Assembly: GCF_002282895.1 (NCBI RefSeq) | Contig: NZ_NRRB01000001.1 | Location: forward strand, 744,001-808,000 | Length of the DNA: 64,000 nt | Reading direction: 5' to 3' | Source: Paraferrimonas haliotis | Lineage (GTDB): Bacteria > Pseudomonadota > Gammaproteobacteria > Enterobacterales > Shewanellaceae | Part shown: one piece after another, positions 20,901 through 29,398 of the stretch | How positions within the stretch are numbered: the stretch's first letter is position 1 | Layout: each line of letters opens with the position of its first letter | Translations under genes and position numbers: made by a program | The notes under the pieces: generated by a model | What the model saw: the letters and a program-made list of their open reading frames with translations, nothing else | Told to the model about the DNA's origin: nothing | Database searches by the model: none

Positions 20901-22409
20901 TTAGAATGGGTAAGTTAGATCCGCAAAGATCAAGGCTTGGGTACTGCGCTTAGCCGTTTCGGCTATTTCGCTTTGACGCACCTCGGCTCCGAGGTTTACT
21001 CGCCCCATAAAGGTTTCTCGACCGACTTGACTTGAGATACTCACCAAATTTTCTTTAGGCTGATAAGGGGTGTAGTCGGGGTTGCGATGACCGCCGTCTT
21101 TATTTAACTGTAACCAGCGCACTTTGGTTTCAACTTGGTAGGTTGGGGTTTGGCTGATAACGCCTAACACCAGTGTGCGGGCATCGCTGTCGTAACTGCT
21201 GCCGATTGAACGCTGGTAATAACGGTATCCGCCCAAATACTCTGAGTGCTCATAAAAGCAGTTAAAAACATTTGCGTTGGTGCCGCAGGCCACTAAGGTA
21301 TCGCTTGCTTCGAGGTAAACCTTGTTCACTGAATCACCAATGTTAAGCCAGGTGTCCACTCCAAGTTGACGACCGCAATCGGCAATTTGCCATGGGTAGG
21401 GGCCGGCGTTGTCTTCGCAGGTTCTTTCGAAGTAAATACCTATTGGCTGGCCGAACCAGGTATCGCTGTAGCGAACATCAAACCCCGCTATCTTATTCCC
21501 TTTATGGCTTTTAGTACTGCTGTCGCAATCATTGGTGCCGTCGGTGCAATTACCTCCGCCAACCAGTGAATCCCAAATGTCACTTAAACTGCAATCAATG
21601 CCCTCGCCACACATTTGGTTGGTTAAACTAAACCCCAGTTCTAACTGCCGCAGTGGTCGTAAGGTACCGCGCATTTGTAACAGGTATGGATTGGCAATGG
21701 CGCGATCACTCTCTAGGCGAGACATGCTGCCGGTAAAATTCCACTCACCCAGCCAGCTTAACCATGGCGTTTCGAACGCTTGAGGGTCGTTTCGAGAAAG
21801 GGTGAGGCCGGGAAGGGGGCGTGCGTTATTGGTGCGGTGGAGGTTTTGATCGTTACCCGGGCCCCACCAAGAGCTGACCAAGCCAGCCGACACAACCCAG
21901 TTGCCTAAAAGCAAGGCTGCGTAGGAATCGTCCAGCCGATAAGTGTGGTTGTCGGAGGCGTCGTAGTGCGCCGAAGCTGCAACCTTATAGGCAAAGTAAT
22001 CGCTACTGCCGCTGTTTGATACGCTAAGGCTGGCGCGCTCACGATGGGGCTCACCAAAGCTGGTAAAGCGCTTGTCTTTGCTGGTGGCAGCCGCTTTAAT
22101 TTCGCTTTTAAAAGGTTGCTCTTGGGTTTGCTGATAGCGGTAGTTTACTCGAGCGACCACTTCGGCGATATCTGGACTGAGCTCGCTGATATCCGCACTC
22201 TTTAGGTTTCTGGTAATACCAGACCACATGAGCGGATAAGTGTTTATGGGGACTGTGATTACGCCCGCATCGGCCAAACGCTGGATGTCGGCGCGTAAAA
22301 ATTGATCGCTGGTGTCTATCCATGGCTCGGCGTGAGCCTTGGGTACAGTGAAAAAAGCATGACTTGTAACAGCCAAAAGGCAAACCGTTCGCAAACTTCG
22401 AAGCATCAC
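20901..22409 (-). CDS. Capsule assembly Wzi-family outer-membrane protein (copy 1)
   Basis: A 502-residue protein with a cleavable signal peptide (residues 1-27, ending in AHA). The mature part begins PWIDTSDQFLRADIQRLADAGVITVPINTYPLMWSGI, the start pattern of Wzi-like proteins, and continues as alternating beta strands ending in the aromatic ALIFADLTYPF, typical for an outer-membrane barrel. Wzi anchors capsule at the cell surface. A cysteine-rich extracellular segment (MCGEGIDCS, GGNCTDGTNDCDS) suggests disulfides. It lies downstream of a second Wzi-like gene on the same strand. Confidence 0.88.
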   Translation of the reverse strand: MMLRSLRTVCLLAVTSHAFFTVPKAHAEPWIDTSDQFLRADIQRLADAGVITVPINTYPLMWSGITRNLKSADISELSPDIAEVVARVNYRYQQTQEQPFKSEIKAAATSKDKRFTSFGEPHRERASLSVSNSGSSDYFAYKVAASAHYDASDNHTYRLDDSYAALLLGNWVVSAGLVSSWWGPGNDQNLHRTNNARPLPGLTLSRNDPQAFETPWLSWLGEWNFTGSMSRLESDRAIANPYLLQMRGTLRPLRQLELGFSLTNQMCGEGIDCSLSDIWDSLVGGGNCTDGTNDCDSSTKSHKGNKIAGFDVRYSDTWFGQPIGIYFERTCEDNAGPYPWQIADCGRQLGVDTWLNIGDSVNKVYLEASDTLVACGTNANVFNCFYEHSEYLGGYRYYQRSIGSSYDSDARTLVLGVISQTPTYQVETKVRWLQLNKDGGHRNPDYTPYQPKENLVSISSQVGRETFMGRVNLGAEVRQSEIAETAKRSTQALIFADLTYPF

Positions 22410-22511
22410 ACAATCCTTTTTAGGTGCGTCGCAATGTTATTTTTTGGTAAGCCTGATGTTATCAGATAATCAGTGCTTGCGGCAGATCTTATGAGCCTGT
22501 TACCGCAAAAG

Positions 22512-22527
22512 GGCGCTTAAAAGCGCC
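22512..22527 (-). terminator. Hairpin at the end of the second wzi-like gene
   Basis: GGCGCTT and AAGCGCC form a 7-base stem overlapping the stop codon of the gene on the minus strand. Read on that strand it is followed by CTTTTGC, a short T-run. This may separate the two wzi-like genes into two transcripts. Confidence 0.45.
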
Positions 22528-23983
22528 GTTCCCAACCGGCGTATACCGTGGCGTCCCAATGGCTGCTATGGTCAGTGATTGGGTATTCGCTGTAGCCCAA
22601 GGTTCCACCAAGCTTGAGCTTGCCGTGATAAAAGGGCCTATGATAGCTGCTGTCGACTTGATATAAGCGTTCGTAGCGACCGGGCGATACCGGATTGCCA
22701 CCGGGCTCGCCTCTATCATTACCGTCGGTGTTTAAGCGGGCCCAGCGAAACTTGTTAGTAATGCTTTGGCCGTGGCTTAGCTGGGTAATGGCTCCCAACA
22801 CAAACACTCGAGAGTCGTTGTCGTAGGTACTGCCGAGACTGCGGCCATAGTAGCGATAACCGTCGCGATAAAAACCATGTTCGTACAAGCAGTTATAAAT
22901 ACTGGAGTCGATGCCACAGGCCACTGCGGTGTCTGAATATTCGGCAAATACTCGAGTGTTAAACTGGGCTATATAGACGTCGATACCGCCCATGTTGGCT
23001 GAGTTAATTAAGCGGTTTTTGCCGTTATGAAAGTCTTCGTGAATGCGCTCGTAGTATATGCCATAGGGTACGCCCCAGGCGGTGTCTGACCACCTAAAGT
23101 CATAGCCTGCCAGCATGTTTTCTTGACCGTTTTTAACGTCGCCCTCGCTGACGCCGCCATTGAATAAGCCGTTCCACCAGTCTTTAAGGCTGTTGCCGTA
23201 ACCTTCGCCACCCCATTGCATGGTCCACGAAAAGCCAATTTCTAATTTGCTGACGGGTTTTAAGGTACCGCGAGCGCCCCAATGTTTAGCGTCTGGCACG
23301 TAACGGCCACTTTCCATTTGGCTAAAGGCGGTGGTGAATGTCCACGGGCCTATCCAGTTAAGCCAAGGGCTTTCAAAGGCGCTGGAGTCGTTTCTTGTGA
23401 AGCTGATGCCTGGCATGGGACGGGCATTGGTGGTTTGAATGAGCCCAGAGTCCCAGCCCGGCCCCCAGTATTTTTGTACTGCACCGCCGGTTACTATCCA
23501 GTTGCCCAGTTTGACCGCAGCGAAGCTGTTATCGAGGCGGCTGGGGTTGCCATCTTGAGCGTCGTAATGATAACTGGCGGCCAAGCGTCCACTAAACCAG
23601 TCTTGAGTGACTTCAACGTTGGCTGTTAGGGCCGCTTTGTCGCGATAGTCTTGGCCAAAGCCAATAAAGCGGGTTTGGTCGGTAGCGCCATTGAGTTCGA
23701 TTTTACTGTGAATGGCTTGATGGTCGCGCTGGTAAGCGGCTACTACCCTTTGATAAGCCAGTTGCTGGTTGGTGGTAAGTGATTGTTGTTGAGCTTGGTC
23801 GAGATCGTTTTTAATGCGGGCCCACATAAGCGGGTAAGTGGTTACCGGGTGGGTGATGATGCCGCTATCCGCCAACAATTGGATGTCGGCTCGTAGTGGC
23901 AAATCGGTGGGCTCGACCCACCAAGCGGCTTTCACGGAAAAACTGGATAACAACAGAGCACTTAACAGCAGCTTCGACTTCAT
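22517..23983 (-). CDS. Capsule assembly Wzi-family outer-membrane protein (copy 2)
   Basis: A 488-residue paralogue of the preceding protein: signal peptide (about residues 1-19, ending KAA), then WVEPTDLPLRADIQLLADSGIITHPVTTYPLMWARI, the conserved EWLNWIGPW/LSWLGEW-type segment, GGEGYGNS in place of the cysteine-rich loop of copy 1, and a C-terminal barrel strand ending AGWERRF. Shared motifs such as CGIDSSIYNCLYEHGFYRDGY show common descent, but the two copies are clearly diverged. It probably binds capsule at the outer membrane. The next gene upstream is a phosphohexomutase. Confidence 0.88.
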   Translation of the reverse strand: MKSKLLLSALLLSSFSVKAAWWVEPTDLPLRADIQLLADSGIITHPVTTYPLMWARIKNDLDQAQQQSLTTNQQLAYQRVVAAYQRDHQAIHSKIELNGATDQTRFIGFGQDYRDKAALTANVEVTQDWFSGRLAASYHYDAQDGNPSRLDNSFAAVKLGNWIVTGGAVQKYWGPGWDSGLIQTTNARPMPGISFTRNDSSAFESPWLNWIGPWTFTTAFSQMESGRYVPDAKHWGARGTLKPVSKLEIGFSWTMQWGGEGYGNSLKDWWNGLFNGGVSEGDVKNGQENMLAGYDFRWSDTAWGVPYGIYYERIHEDFHNGKNRLINSANMGGIDVYIAQFNTRVFAEYSDTAVACGIDSSIYNCLYEHGFYRDGYRYYGRSLGSTYDNDSRVFVLGAITQLSHGQSITNKFRWARLNTDGNDRGEPGGNPVSPGRYERLYQVDSSYHRPFYHGKLKLGGTLGYSEYPITDHSSHWDATVYAGWERRF

Positions 23984-24112
23984 AAACGGTCCCGACTTCT
24001 ATATGGGTATTATTTTTGAGCTGATTTAGGGGGGCTATATTAGCAGCAGCTGAGGTAGCAGCACAAAGCGTTTGTGCGGATTTTTATGCGCATAAAAGTG
24101 TATTTGCACAGA

Positions 24113-25636
24113 TCAGCTACGTAATATCTCCAGTATTTCAGCGGTTTTTTGTTGCATCAGTTTAACGTTGTTTATGGATTCAACGTTGAGTCGTACCACA
24201 GGCTCGGTGTTGCTGCTGCGCAAGTTGAAGCGCCATTGGCCTTGCGGCTCATTAAAGCTCATTGATAGGCCATCGGTATGATCGGTTTGACAGGCGCTTT
24301 TTTGGTAGTAGGCGCTCACTTTATTTATGCTGTTTTTGGGTTCTGCCAAGGTGGAATTGATTTCCCCGGAACTTGGATAAGCGCGAATACGCTCTTTGAC
24401 CAGCTCGGATAAGGGCTGGTTTTTGTTTGAAAGCAGCTCGATGACCAGCAACCATGGGATCATACCGGAATCGCAATAATTAAAGCGCTTGAAGTAATGA
24501 TGAGCGCTCATTTCACCGCCATAAATGGCGTCTTCTTCGCGCATGCGCTCTTTGATGAAGGCGTGACCGGTTTTACTCATGATGGCTTGGCCGTTATTTT
24601 GTTGGACTATGTCTTGAGTGTTCCAAATGAGTCTTGGGTCGTGGATGATTTTAGCGGGTGAGGCTTGCTCTGGTTGCTGTTGTTTTTGCTGCTGTTGCTG
24701 TTGCAAAAATGCTTCCGCCAGCAAACCCACAATGTAGTAGCCTTCAATGAATTCGCCGTTTTCATCAAACAAAAAGCAGCGATCAAAGTCGCCATCCCAA
24801 GCGATACCTAGGTGAGCTTGATGCTTAATAACAGCATTAGCGGTATCGGCTCGATTTTCCGGCAGCAGCGGATTGGGGATGCCGTTAGGGAAGGTTGCAT
24901 CGGGCTGGTGATGCACCTTGATAAATCGGATTGGAATTTTTTTGTCGTTGAACAGACTTTCTATGGCATCGATAACGTGACCGGCTGCACCATTGCCGGC
25001 ATTGACAACAACTTTCATCGGCTTTAAATCGTACACATTAATATAGCTAAGTAGGTGATCAACGTAAGCCTGTTGAATGTCGGTTTTTCGATAAACACCG
25101 CGTTCCTCTGGCAACACTATGCTGAACTGATTAGACTCAGCCAGTGCTTGAATATCGAAAAGCCCCGAGTCTCCCGAGATGGGCCGGCTCTGCTCGCGCA
25201 CCAGTTTCATGCCGTTGTAGTCGATTGGATTGTGAGATGCGGTAACCACAATGCCGCCATCGAGCTTTAAATGTGCGGTGGCAAAATAGATTTCTTCGGT
25301 GCCCACCATGCCAATGTCGAGCACGTTAACGCCGGCGTCTTGTAGCCCCAGCGCTAACGACAGCTTAAGCGCCTCTGACGACTCGCGAACATCGCCGCCA
25401 AGCACCACGGTTTTAGGGCTTAAATGCTGCCCAAAAGCCCGACCAATGCGATAGGCGATGTCTTCATTAAGCTCCTCACCTAATTTTCCCCGAATGTCAT
25501 AAGCCTTAAAGCAGGTTAGTTTTCCTGAAGTATGCGGCACGATTTTCCCCAAAATCATAGAATTAGCGACATATAATTGCCTTTGTACTTTAATCTTAGC
25601 AGGAGTTTTGCGGTTTGCTTTTTGAGGTTTTGGCAT
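24113..25636 (-). CDS. Phosphomannomutase/phosphoglucomutase (alpha-D-phosphohexomutase)
   Basis: A protein of up to 507 residues. Motifs: catalytic serine S134 in [11 protein letters not shown], metal loop D281-x-D283-x-D285 (DGDFDR), sugar-binding GGEMSAHH near 373 and phosphate-binding RSSNTEP near the end. It interconverts hexose 1- and 6-phosphates, feeding GDP-mannose or UDP-glucose for the polysaccharide. Two oddities: about 40 residues precede the conserved start ([11 protein letters not shown]), so the true start may be downstream, for instance the ATG at 25558; and a glutamine-rich insert (residues 312-321) interrupts the domain just after the metal loop. Specificity for mannose or glucose is not decidable. 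Confidence 0.88.
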   Translation of the reverse strand: MPKPQKANRKTPAKIKVQRQLYVANSMILGKIVPHTSGKLTCFKAYDIRGKLGEELNEDIAYRIGRAFGQHLSPKTVVLGGDVRESSEALKLSLALGLQDAGVNVLDIGMVGTEEIYFATAHLKLDGGIVVTASHNPIDYNGMKLVREQSRPISGDSGLFDIQALAESNQFSIVLPEERGVYRKTDIQQAYVDHLLSYINVYDLKPMKVVVNAGNGAAGHVIDAIESLFNDKKIPIRFIKVHHQPDATFPNGIPNPLLPENRADTANAVIKHQAHLGIAWDGDFDRCFLFDENGEFIEGYYIVGLLAEAFLQQQQQQKQQQPEQASPAKIIHDPRLIWNTQDIVQQNNGQAIMSKTGHAFIKERMREEDAIYGGEMSAHHYFKRFNYCDSGMIPWLLVIELLSNKNQPLSELVKERIRAYPSSGEINSTLAEPKNSINKVSAYYQKSACQTDHTDGLSMSFNEPQGQWRFNLRSSNTEPVVRLNVESINNVKLMQQKTAEILEILRS

Positions 25637-25666
25637 TTTTGGGGCCCTGGGTATTATTGAGCAATT

Positions 25667-26602
25667 TTAACGGCGTGATGCGAGCCAGGTTCCTTGAACA
25701 ATGGGAATGGTGCTACCGTTTTGATCGATGAATAACGGCTCAACGGTGATTAGTTGTTGTTTGCCGTTATCGGCATGTTCAATGGCTTCAAGTTGCAGGT
25801 GTAGGTGAGGGAGACCACCACCACCGGTTGCGCCACTGAAGGCAATGAGCTCGCCTTGTTCAACGATTTGCCCTTCAACTGGAATCACTGAGTTAAATTT
25901 GAGATGAGAGTAGCTGGCTAAGGTGCCATCGTGGTGCAATATGGAGACAATGTTGCCCCATTTTACACAGGACTTATCGGGGCAGCCAAAGTCAGAGTCC
26001 TCTTTAACGTACGCCACGCGCCCACTTCTAATGCTGTATACGGGCGTGCCGGTTGGAACCAAGAAGTCGATTGCATTTTGATTAAAGCCAGAGTGACTGC
26101 GATATCGGAAATTTGTTATTGAGAATTTTGGTTTTGATGGCGATTGAATAACTTTCGCTTCGCTTTTAATGGGTAAGGGAAATCGATTAACCCAGTCATT
26201 ATCTGTATTTGCGGCAAAGCTTGAGCGCACTCTAAAACTGTACTTTTTATCTGGTGTGGATTGTCTTATTAGGGTTGCGAGCTGTTTGTTCTGATTGGGC
26301 GCAATGTATATTAACCCTAGATTGCTGGGCTCGGTCCAGTTTATTTGATAGTGGGTAGAGGTGGGTTCGACAAACTCAAGTTGCAGCTGCATCGGTTGTG
26401 TCGTTAAGTTCGTAGCGCTGGCTGAAAAGCCCCCTTTAAGGGGATCGTGAGAAAAGCCAATGGCTAGTTGTTCATTTTTTTTACCTTTAACTCCCTTTGG
26501 GGCGTTATCGGTAGGGAACAAATTAAATGCGTAAACAAGCGTGCCAAAGACCATTACAAATGCAATAGCGGCGATACTTGCTAACAGCTTTAAGTTTCTC
26601 AT
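25667..26602 (-). CDS. M23-family metallopeptidase next to a double-glycine peptide gene
   Basis: A 311-residue protein with an N-terminal hydrophobic signal or anchor (about residues 5-25, possible cleavage after VYA). About 45-150 form a beta-rich N-terminal domain unlike LysM; about 160-290 form the M23 (LytM-like) peptidase. Candidate zinc/catalytic residues are H170, D179, H233 and the HxH pair H266/H268 in LPHLHLQ. The first pair sits as HSGFNQNAID instead of the usual HxxxD. Two cysteines (C207, C212) flank a short insert. M23 enzymes cut peptide cross-links in peptidoglycan, or glycine-rich peptides. The gene starts 30 bases after the peptide gene, so they are probably cotranscribed. 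Role (maturation, release, immunity or cell-wall remodelling) is unknown. Confidence 0.82.
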   Translation of the reverse strand: MRNLKLLASIAAIAFVMVFGTLVYAFNLFPTDNAPKGVKGKKNEQLAIGFSHDPLKGGFSASATNLTTQPMQLQLEFVEPTSTHYQINWTEPSNLGLIYIAPNQNKQLATLIRQSTPDKKYSFRVRSSFAANTDNDWVNRFPLPIKSEAKVIQSPSKPKFSITNFRYRSHSGFNQNAIDFLVPTGTPVYSIRSGRVAYVKEDSDFGCPDKSCVKWGNIVSILHHDGTLASYSHLKFNSVIPVEGQIVEQGELIAFSGATGGGGLPHLHLQLEAIEHADNGKQQLITVEPLFIDQNGSTIPIVQGTWLASRR

Positions 26603-26632
26603 TTGATGCTCACCTTAAAGAGGGAAATATCG

Positions 26633-26851
26633 TTAATTACAGGAGACAGCTTCGGCGGTAACGGTCAAATCCTGTCCAGGAGCACAGGTTGTCTTGCTTC
26701 CATCTGGGCCTTCGTGGGAGGCTGATTCGCTACCAGATGATACGACAATAACCGCAGCGATAATTGCACCCGCAGCGCCAATACCAGCTGCGATAATCGG
26801 TACAATTCCACCATTCACCTGTTCAAGTTCACTTTGTTGTAATTCGTACAT
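26633..26851 (-). CDS. Double-glycine-leader peptide, putative class II microcin/bacteriocin precursor
   Basis: A 72-residue peptide. The leader MYELQQSELEQVNGG has every position of the classic double-glycine leader (L-12, E-8, L-7, V-4, G-2, G-1 relative to the cut). The predicted 57-residue mature peptide starts with a hydrophobic Ala/Gly/Ile-rich segment of about 22 residues that could span a membrane, then a polar Ser/Gly/Glu part with two cysteines (KTTCAPG and VSCN at the end) able to form a disulfide. AAGGAG lies 7 bases before the ATG. The C39 exporter genes lie upstream on the same strand, the M23 gene downstream. Antimicrobial activity is inference; a signalling or surface peptide is an alternative. 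Confidence 0.82.
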   Translation of the reverse strand: MYELQQSELEQVNGGIVPIIAAGIGAAGAIIAAVIVVSSGSESASHEGPDGSKTTCAPGQDLTVTAEAVSCN

Positions 26852-27142
26852 AATTAATCTCCTTATAAAATATTGAGCTATCCATTAGCTCGCTGTGTTG
26901 CTTATGGTGGTGCCAAAAAGCAACTAAAGAAGTCCGAATACCGCGTCAAAGTGTGTGCTTTCCCTAGCGCTCAGCGTCCTTGCTAAGCTTGGCGTGCTTA
27001 ATACGGCTCATCGTCCCTGATGACTTAAGCGGCCTTCCTGTATGCTGTCCTTATTGGCGTTGCGATGGTGCGTGTCGCTTGGCCAAAATAAATCACTTTG
27101 CTTCGGGCTTCTGTAGTTACTCTCTGTTGAGCTGAACATTCA
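26852..27142. other. 291-base gap between exporter and peptide genes, with inverted repeats
   Basis: This non-coding stretch separates the ABC exporter from the peptide gene on the same strand. It holds a perfect inverted repeat GAGCTA-tccat-TAGCTC (26875-26891) just upstream of the peptide ribosome binding site, TCATC-gtccct-GATGA (27008-27023), and a TTGGCCAA palindrome near 27079. A 43-codon frame (27008-27139, minus) lacks a ribosome binding site and I do not call it. The gap is a plausible place for a separate promoter or for attenuation, allowing more peptide than exporter. Confidence 0.45.
26875..26891. promoter_or_regulatory. Inverted repeat upstream of the double-glycine peptide gene
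   Basis: Six-base arms GAGCTA and TAGCTC with a 5-base spacer, about 10 bases upstream of the AAGGAG of the peptide gene. The position suits an operator or an RNA hairpin in the leader. No known regulator is recognised. Confidence 0.35.
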
Positions 27143-29398
27143 TTAACTGTGTTTGCCCTCCTTGTGCAATTGACCGTGCTCTAAGCGATAGCATTGGTCT
27201 GCAGACGCTATGGTTGTGGCTCGGTGGGCTATGATGATCCGGGTGAGATCGAGCCGTTTTATTTGGTCGTTTATCAGGGTTTCGTTGTTGGCGTCGAGGT
27301 GGCTGGTGGCTTCGTCGAGCAACAGTAACTTGGGCTGCTGGTACAGAGCTCTGGCCAGCATGAGCCGCTGAATTTGTCCGCCGGATAGCTGATTGCCCAT
27401 GTCGCCCACTAGGCTGTTGTAACCCATGGGCATGGCTTCAATGTCTTGATGAATGTGCGCGGTTTGTGCGGCGGCGGTTATAGCAGACAGATTCGGTTGT
27501 GGGTCGAAGGCGGCGATATTGTCGATAATGCTGCCGCTTAATAAGGTGTCGTCTTGCATCACCGCACCCACTTGGCGACGGTACTGGCTAAGGCCAATGG
27601 CTTCGATGTCTTGGCCGTTCACTAGCACTTGGCCGCTGGTGGGACGAATCAGTCCTAAAAGAATTTTCATCAGAGTTGTTTTACCGCTGCCACTAGCACC
27701 GGCGATGGCAATACTTTGTCCTGGTTTAACGGTTAAATTGATGCCGTTGAGCAGTGGACGCTTGGCGTTTGGGTAGCTAAAGCAGACGTCTACTAGTTGC
27801 AAGCGCATTTGTGCTTGATTAACTTGAGCTATTTGCGCGTTAAGGTTTGATTCTGTTGGGCTTAAGGCAATATCGCCGATGCGATTTAAGTGAAGGCGCA
27901 GCATTTTAAACTGAATGGCTTGCTCAATGAGCATACTGATGCGCTCGATAAACTGAGCTTTGTAGGCCATAAACGCCAAAAGCATACCTACGCTTAACTC
28001 TGAGGCCATTACAGCCATTGCTGCAAGATAAATAACCACAACATTTTCCAACCCAAACAATAGCTTGTTGGCGGTATCAAGGCTTATTTTTAGCTTGCCT
28101 ACGCGAATGTCGGCGTTAATGACATCGGCATATCGATTTTGCCAAGTGGCGTGCCGACGCTGCTCTTGGGCAAACAGCTTTAAGGTTTGCATGGCTTTTA
28201 GGGATTCAAGCAGGTGGCTTTGCTCTTTGGCGCTGGCGTGTATCTGCTGCTCATTAGCTTGGTGCAGCGCTGAGTAGCTTAACAGGCGAATGAGGCTATA
28301 CAAGGCAATGGCAATGGCTACGACCAACGTAAGCTGTGCTGAATACATCAGCATGAATACCAGCACCGCAATGGACATTATGCCATCGACTAAGGTTTCG
28401 GAAAGACCTGTGGTTAGGCGTTCACGCACTTGATGCAAAGAGCCAAAACGGCTAACCACATCGCCAATGTGGCGCGTCATAAAGTAGTTCATTGGCAAAC
28501 GCAACAAATGGCCGAGTAAGTTGCTGCCTAGGCTCAGATTAAACAAAGCGCTTACTCGCAAAACTAAATAGCCGCGCAACCAGTGGCTAATGGCTTTAAA
28601 GACGCTAATAAGCGCAAAGCCGATGGCAAGCACCATTAACAGCGCTTGGTCGTGACTGACTAAAACTTCATCCACCACCCATTGCATGTAATAGGGGCCG
28701 AGTAAACTGATGACTTGCAGCAATAAGCTTAGCGCAATGAGTTTAGCCAAAGCGCGTTTAAAGCCAATCAGCTGCTGCCACAGTTGCCGCCATTGCAGTT
28801 GCTGACGTTGCTGTTTGGCTTTGAAGTCCTTTTGGGGTGATAGCTCTAATGCTATGCCGGTAAAGTGTTTAGCTACTTGCTCAAGTGTCAGTTTGACTTT
28901 GCCACGGCCGGGATCGTGAATCACTAAGCTGTGGGCTTTGCATTGAGCGAGTACCACAAAGTGGTTGAGATCCCAATGCAAAATAGCGGGTAGCTGCAAT
29001 TGGTGTAACTGCTCTAGCGGGCACTTAAGCGCTCTAGAATTAAGCTGCAGTTGCGCACCTAATTCGATGAGCTGCTTTAAGTTGGTGCCTGAAAGCGAGC
29101 TGCTACTGAGTTGGCGAATGGCCGCTAGGTCCATTTTATGACCGTGGTAGTTGGCTATCATGGCTAAGCAAGCCAGTCCGCACTCGGCGATTTCGTCTTG
29201 ACGGATCACTGGCAGACGGTTGTTGCCACTGAAGTTAAGCTTTTGCAGCAGAGATTGCGGCTGCTGTGGCGATAAAGCTCCCGTTGCGGCACTCGCCGAG
29301 GCAGAGGAGGTTGACTCCCCAGCGTGCGCCTCAACAGGAGAAGCGTGCTGCCAACTGGGCAACACCCAGGTTTGGCTTTGATTGGCAGCCTTAGTCAT
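27143..29398 (-). CDS. Peptidase-containing ABC exporter (C39 peptidase, double-glycine peptide processing)
   Basis: A 751-residue inner-membrane protein of the PCAT type. About 60-190 form the C39 cysteine peptidase with C73 (ECGLACLAM), H146 (LNHFVVL) and D162 (HDPGRG) all present, so it should cut leaders after Gly-Gly. About 210-500 form the six-helix ABC membrane domain; the nucleotide-binding domain has Walker A GASGSGKTT near 567, signature LSGGQIQRL near 671 and Walker B LLLLDEA near 692. Residues 1-55 are an extra low-complexity N-terminal extension. It starts with a TAATG overlap to the HlyD gene. It would cleave and export the 72-residue peptide gene product. Confidence 0.93.
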   Translation of the reverse strand: MTKAANQSQTWVLPSWQHASPVEAHAGESTSSASASAATGALSPQQPQSLLQKLNFSGNNRLPVIRQDEIAECGLACLAMIANYHGHKMDLAAIRQLSSSSLSGTNLKQLIELGAQLQLNSRALKCPLEQLHQLQLPAILHWDLNHFVVLAQCKAHSLVIHDPGRGKVKLTLEQVAKHFTGIALELSPQKDFKAKQQRQQLQWRQLWQQLIGFKRALAKLIALSLLLQVISLLGPYYMQWVVDEVLVSHDQALLMVLAIGFALISVFKAISHWLRGYLVLRVSALFNLSLGSNLLGHLLRLPMNYFMTRHIGDVVSRFGSLHQVRERLTTGLSETLVDGIMSIAVLVFMLMYSAQLTLVVAIAIALYSLIRLLSYSALHQANEQQIHASAKEQSHLLESLKAMQTLKLFAQEQRRHATWQNRYADVINADIRVGKLKISLDTANKLLFGLENVVVIYLAAMAVMASELSVGMLLAFMAYKAQFIERISMLIEQAIQFKMLRLHLNRIGDIALSPTESNLNAQIAQVNQAQMRLQLVDVCFSYPNAKRPLLNGINLTVKPGQSIAIAGASGSGKTTLMKILLGLIRPTSGQVLVNGQDIEAIGLSQYRRQVGAVMQDDTLLSGSIIDNIAAFDPQPNLSAITAAAQTAHIHQDIEAMPMGYNSLVGDMGNQLSGGQIQRLMLARALYQQPKLLLLDEATSHLDANNETLINDQIKRLDLTRIIIAHRATTIASADQCYRLEHGQLHKEGKHS

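Noticed and set aside
27008..27139. A 43-codon frame on the minus strand between the exporter and the peptide gene
   Set aside because: No ribosome binding site, polar composition without a double-glycine leader, membrane segment or other signature; an 8-codon frame overlaps it.
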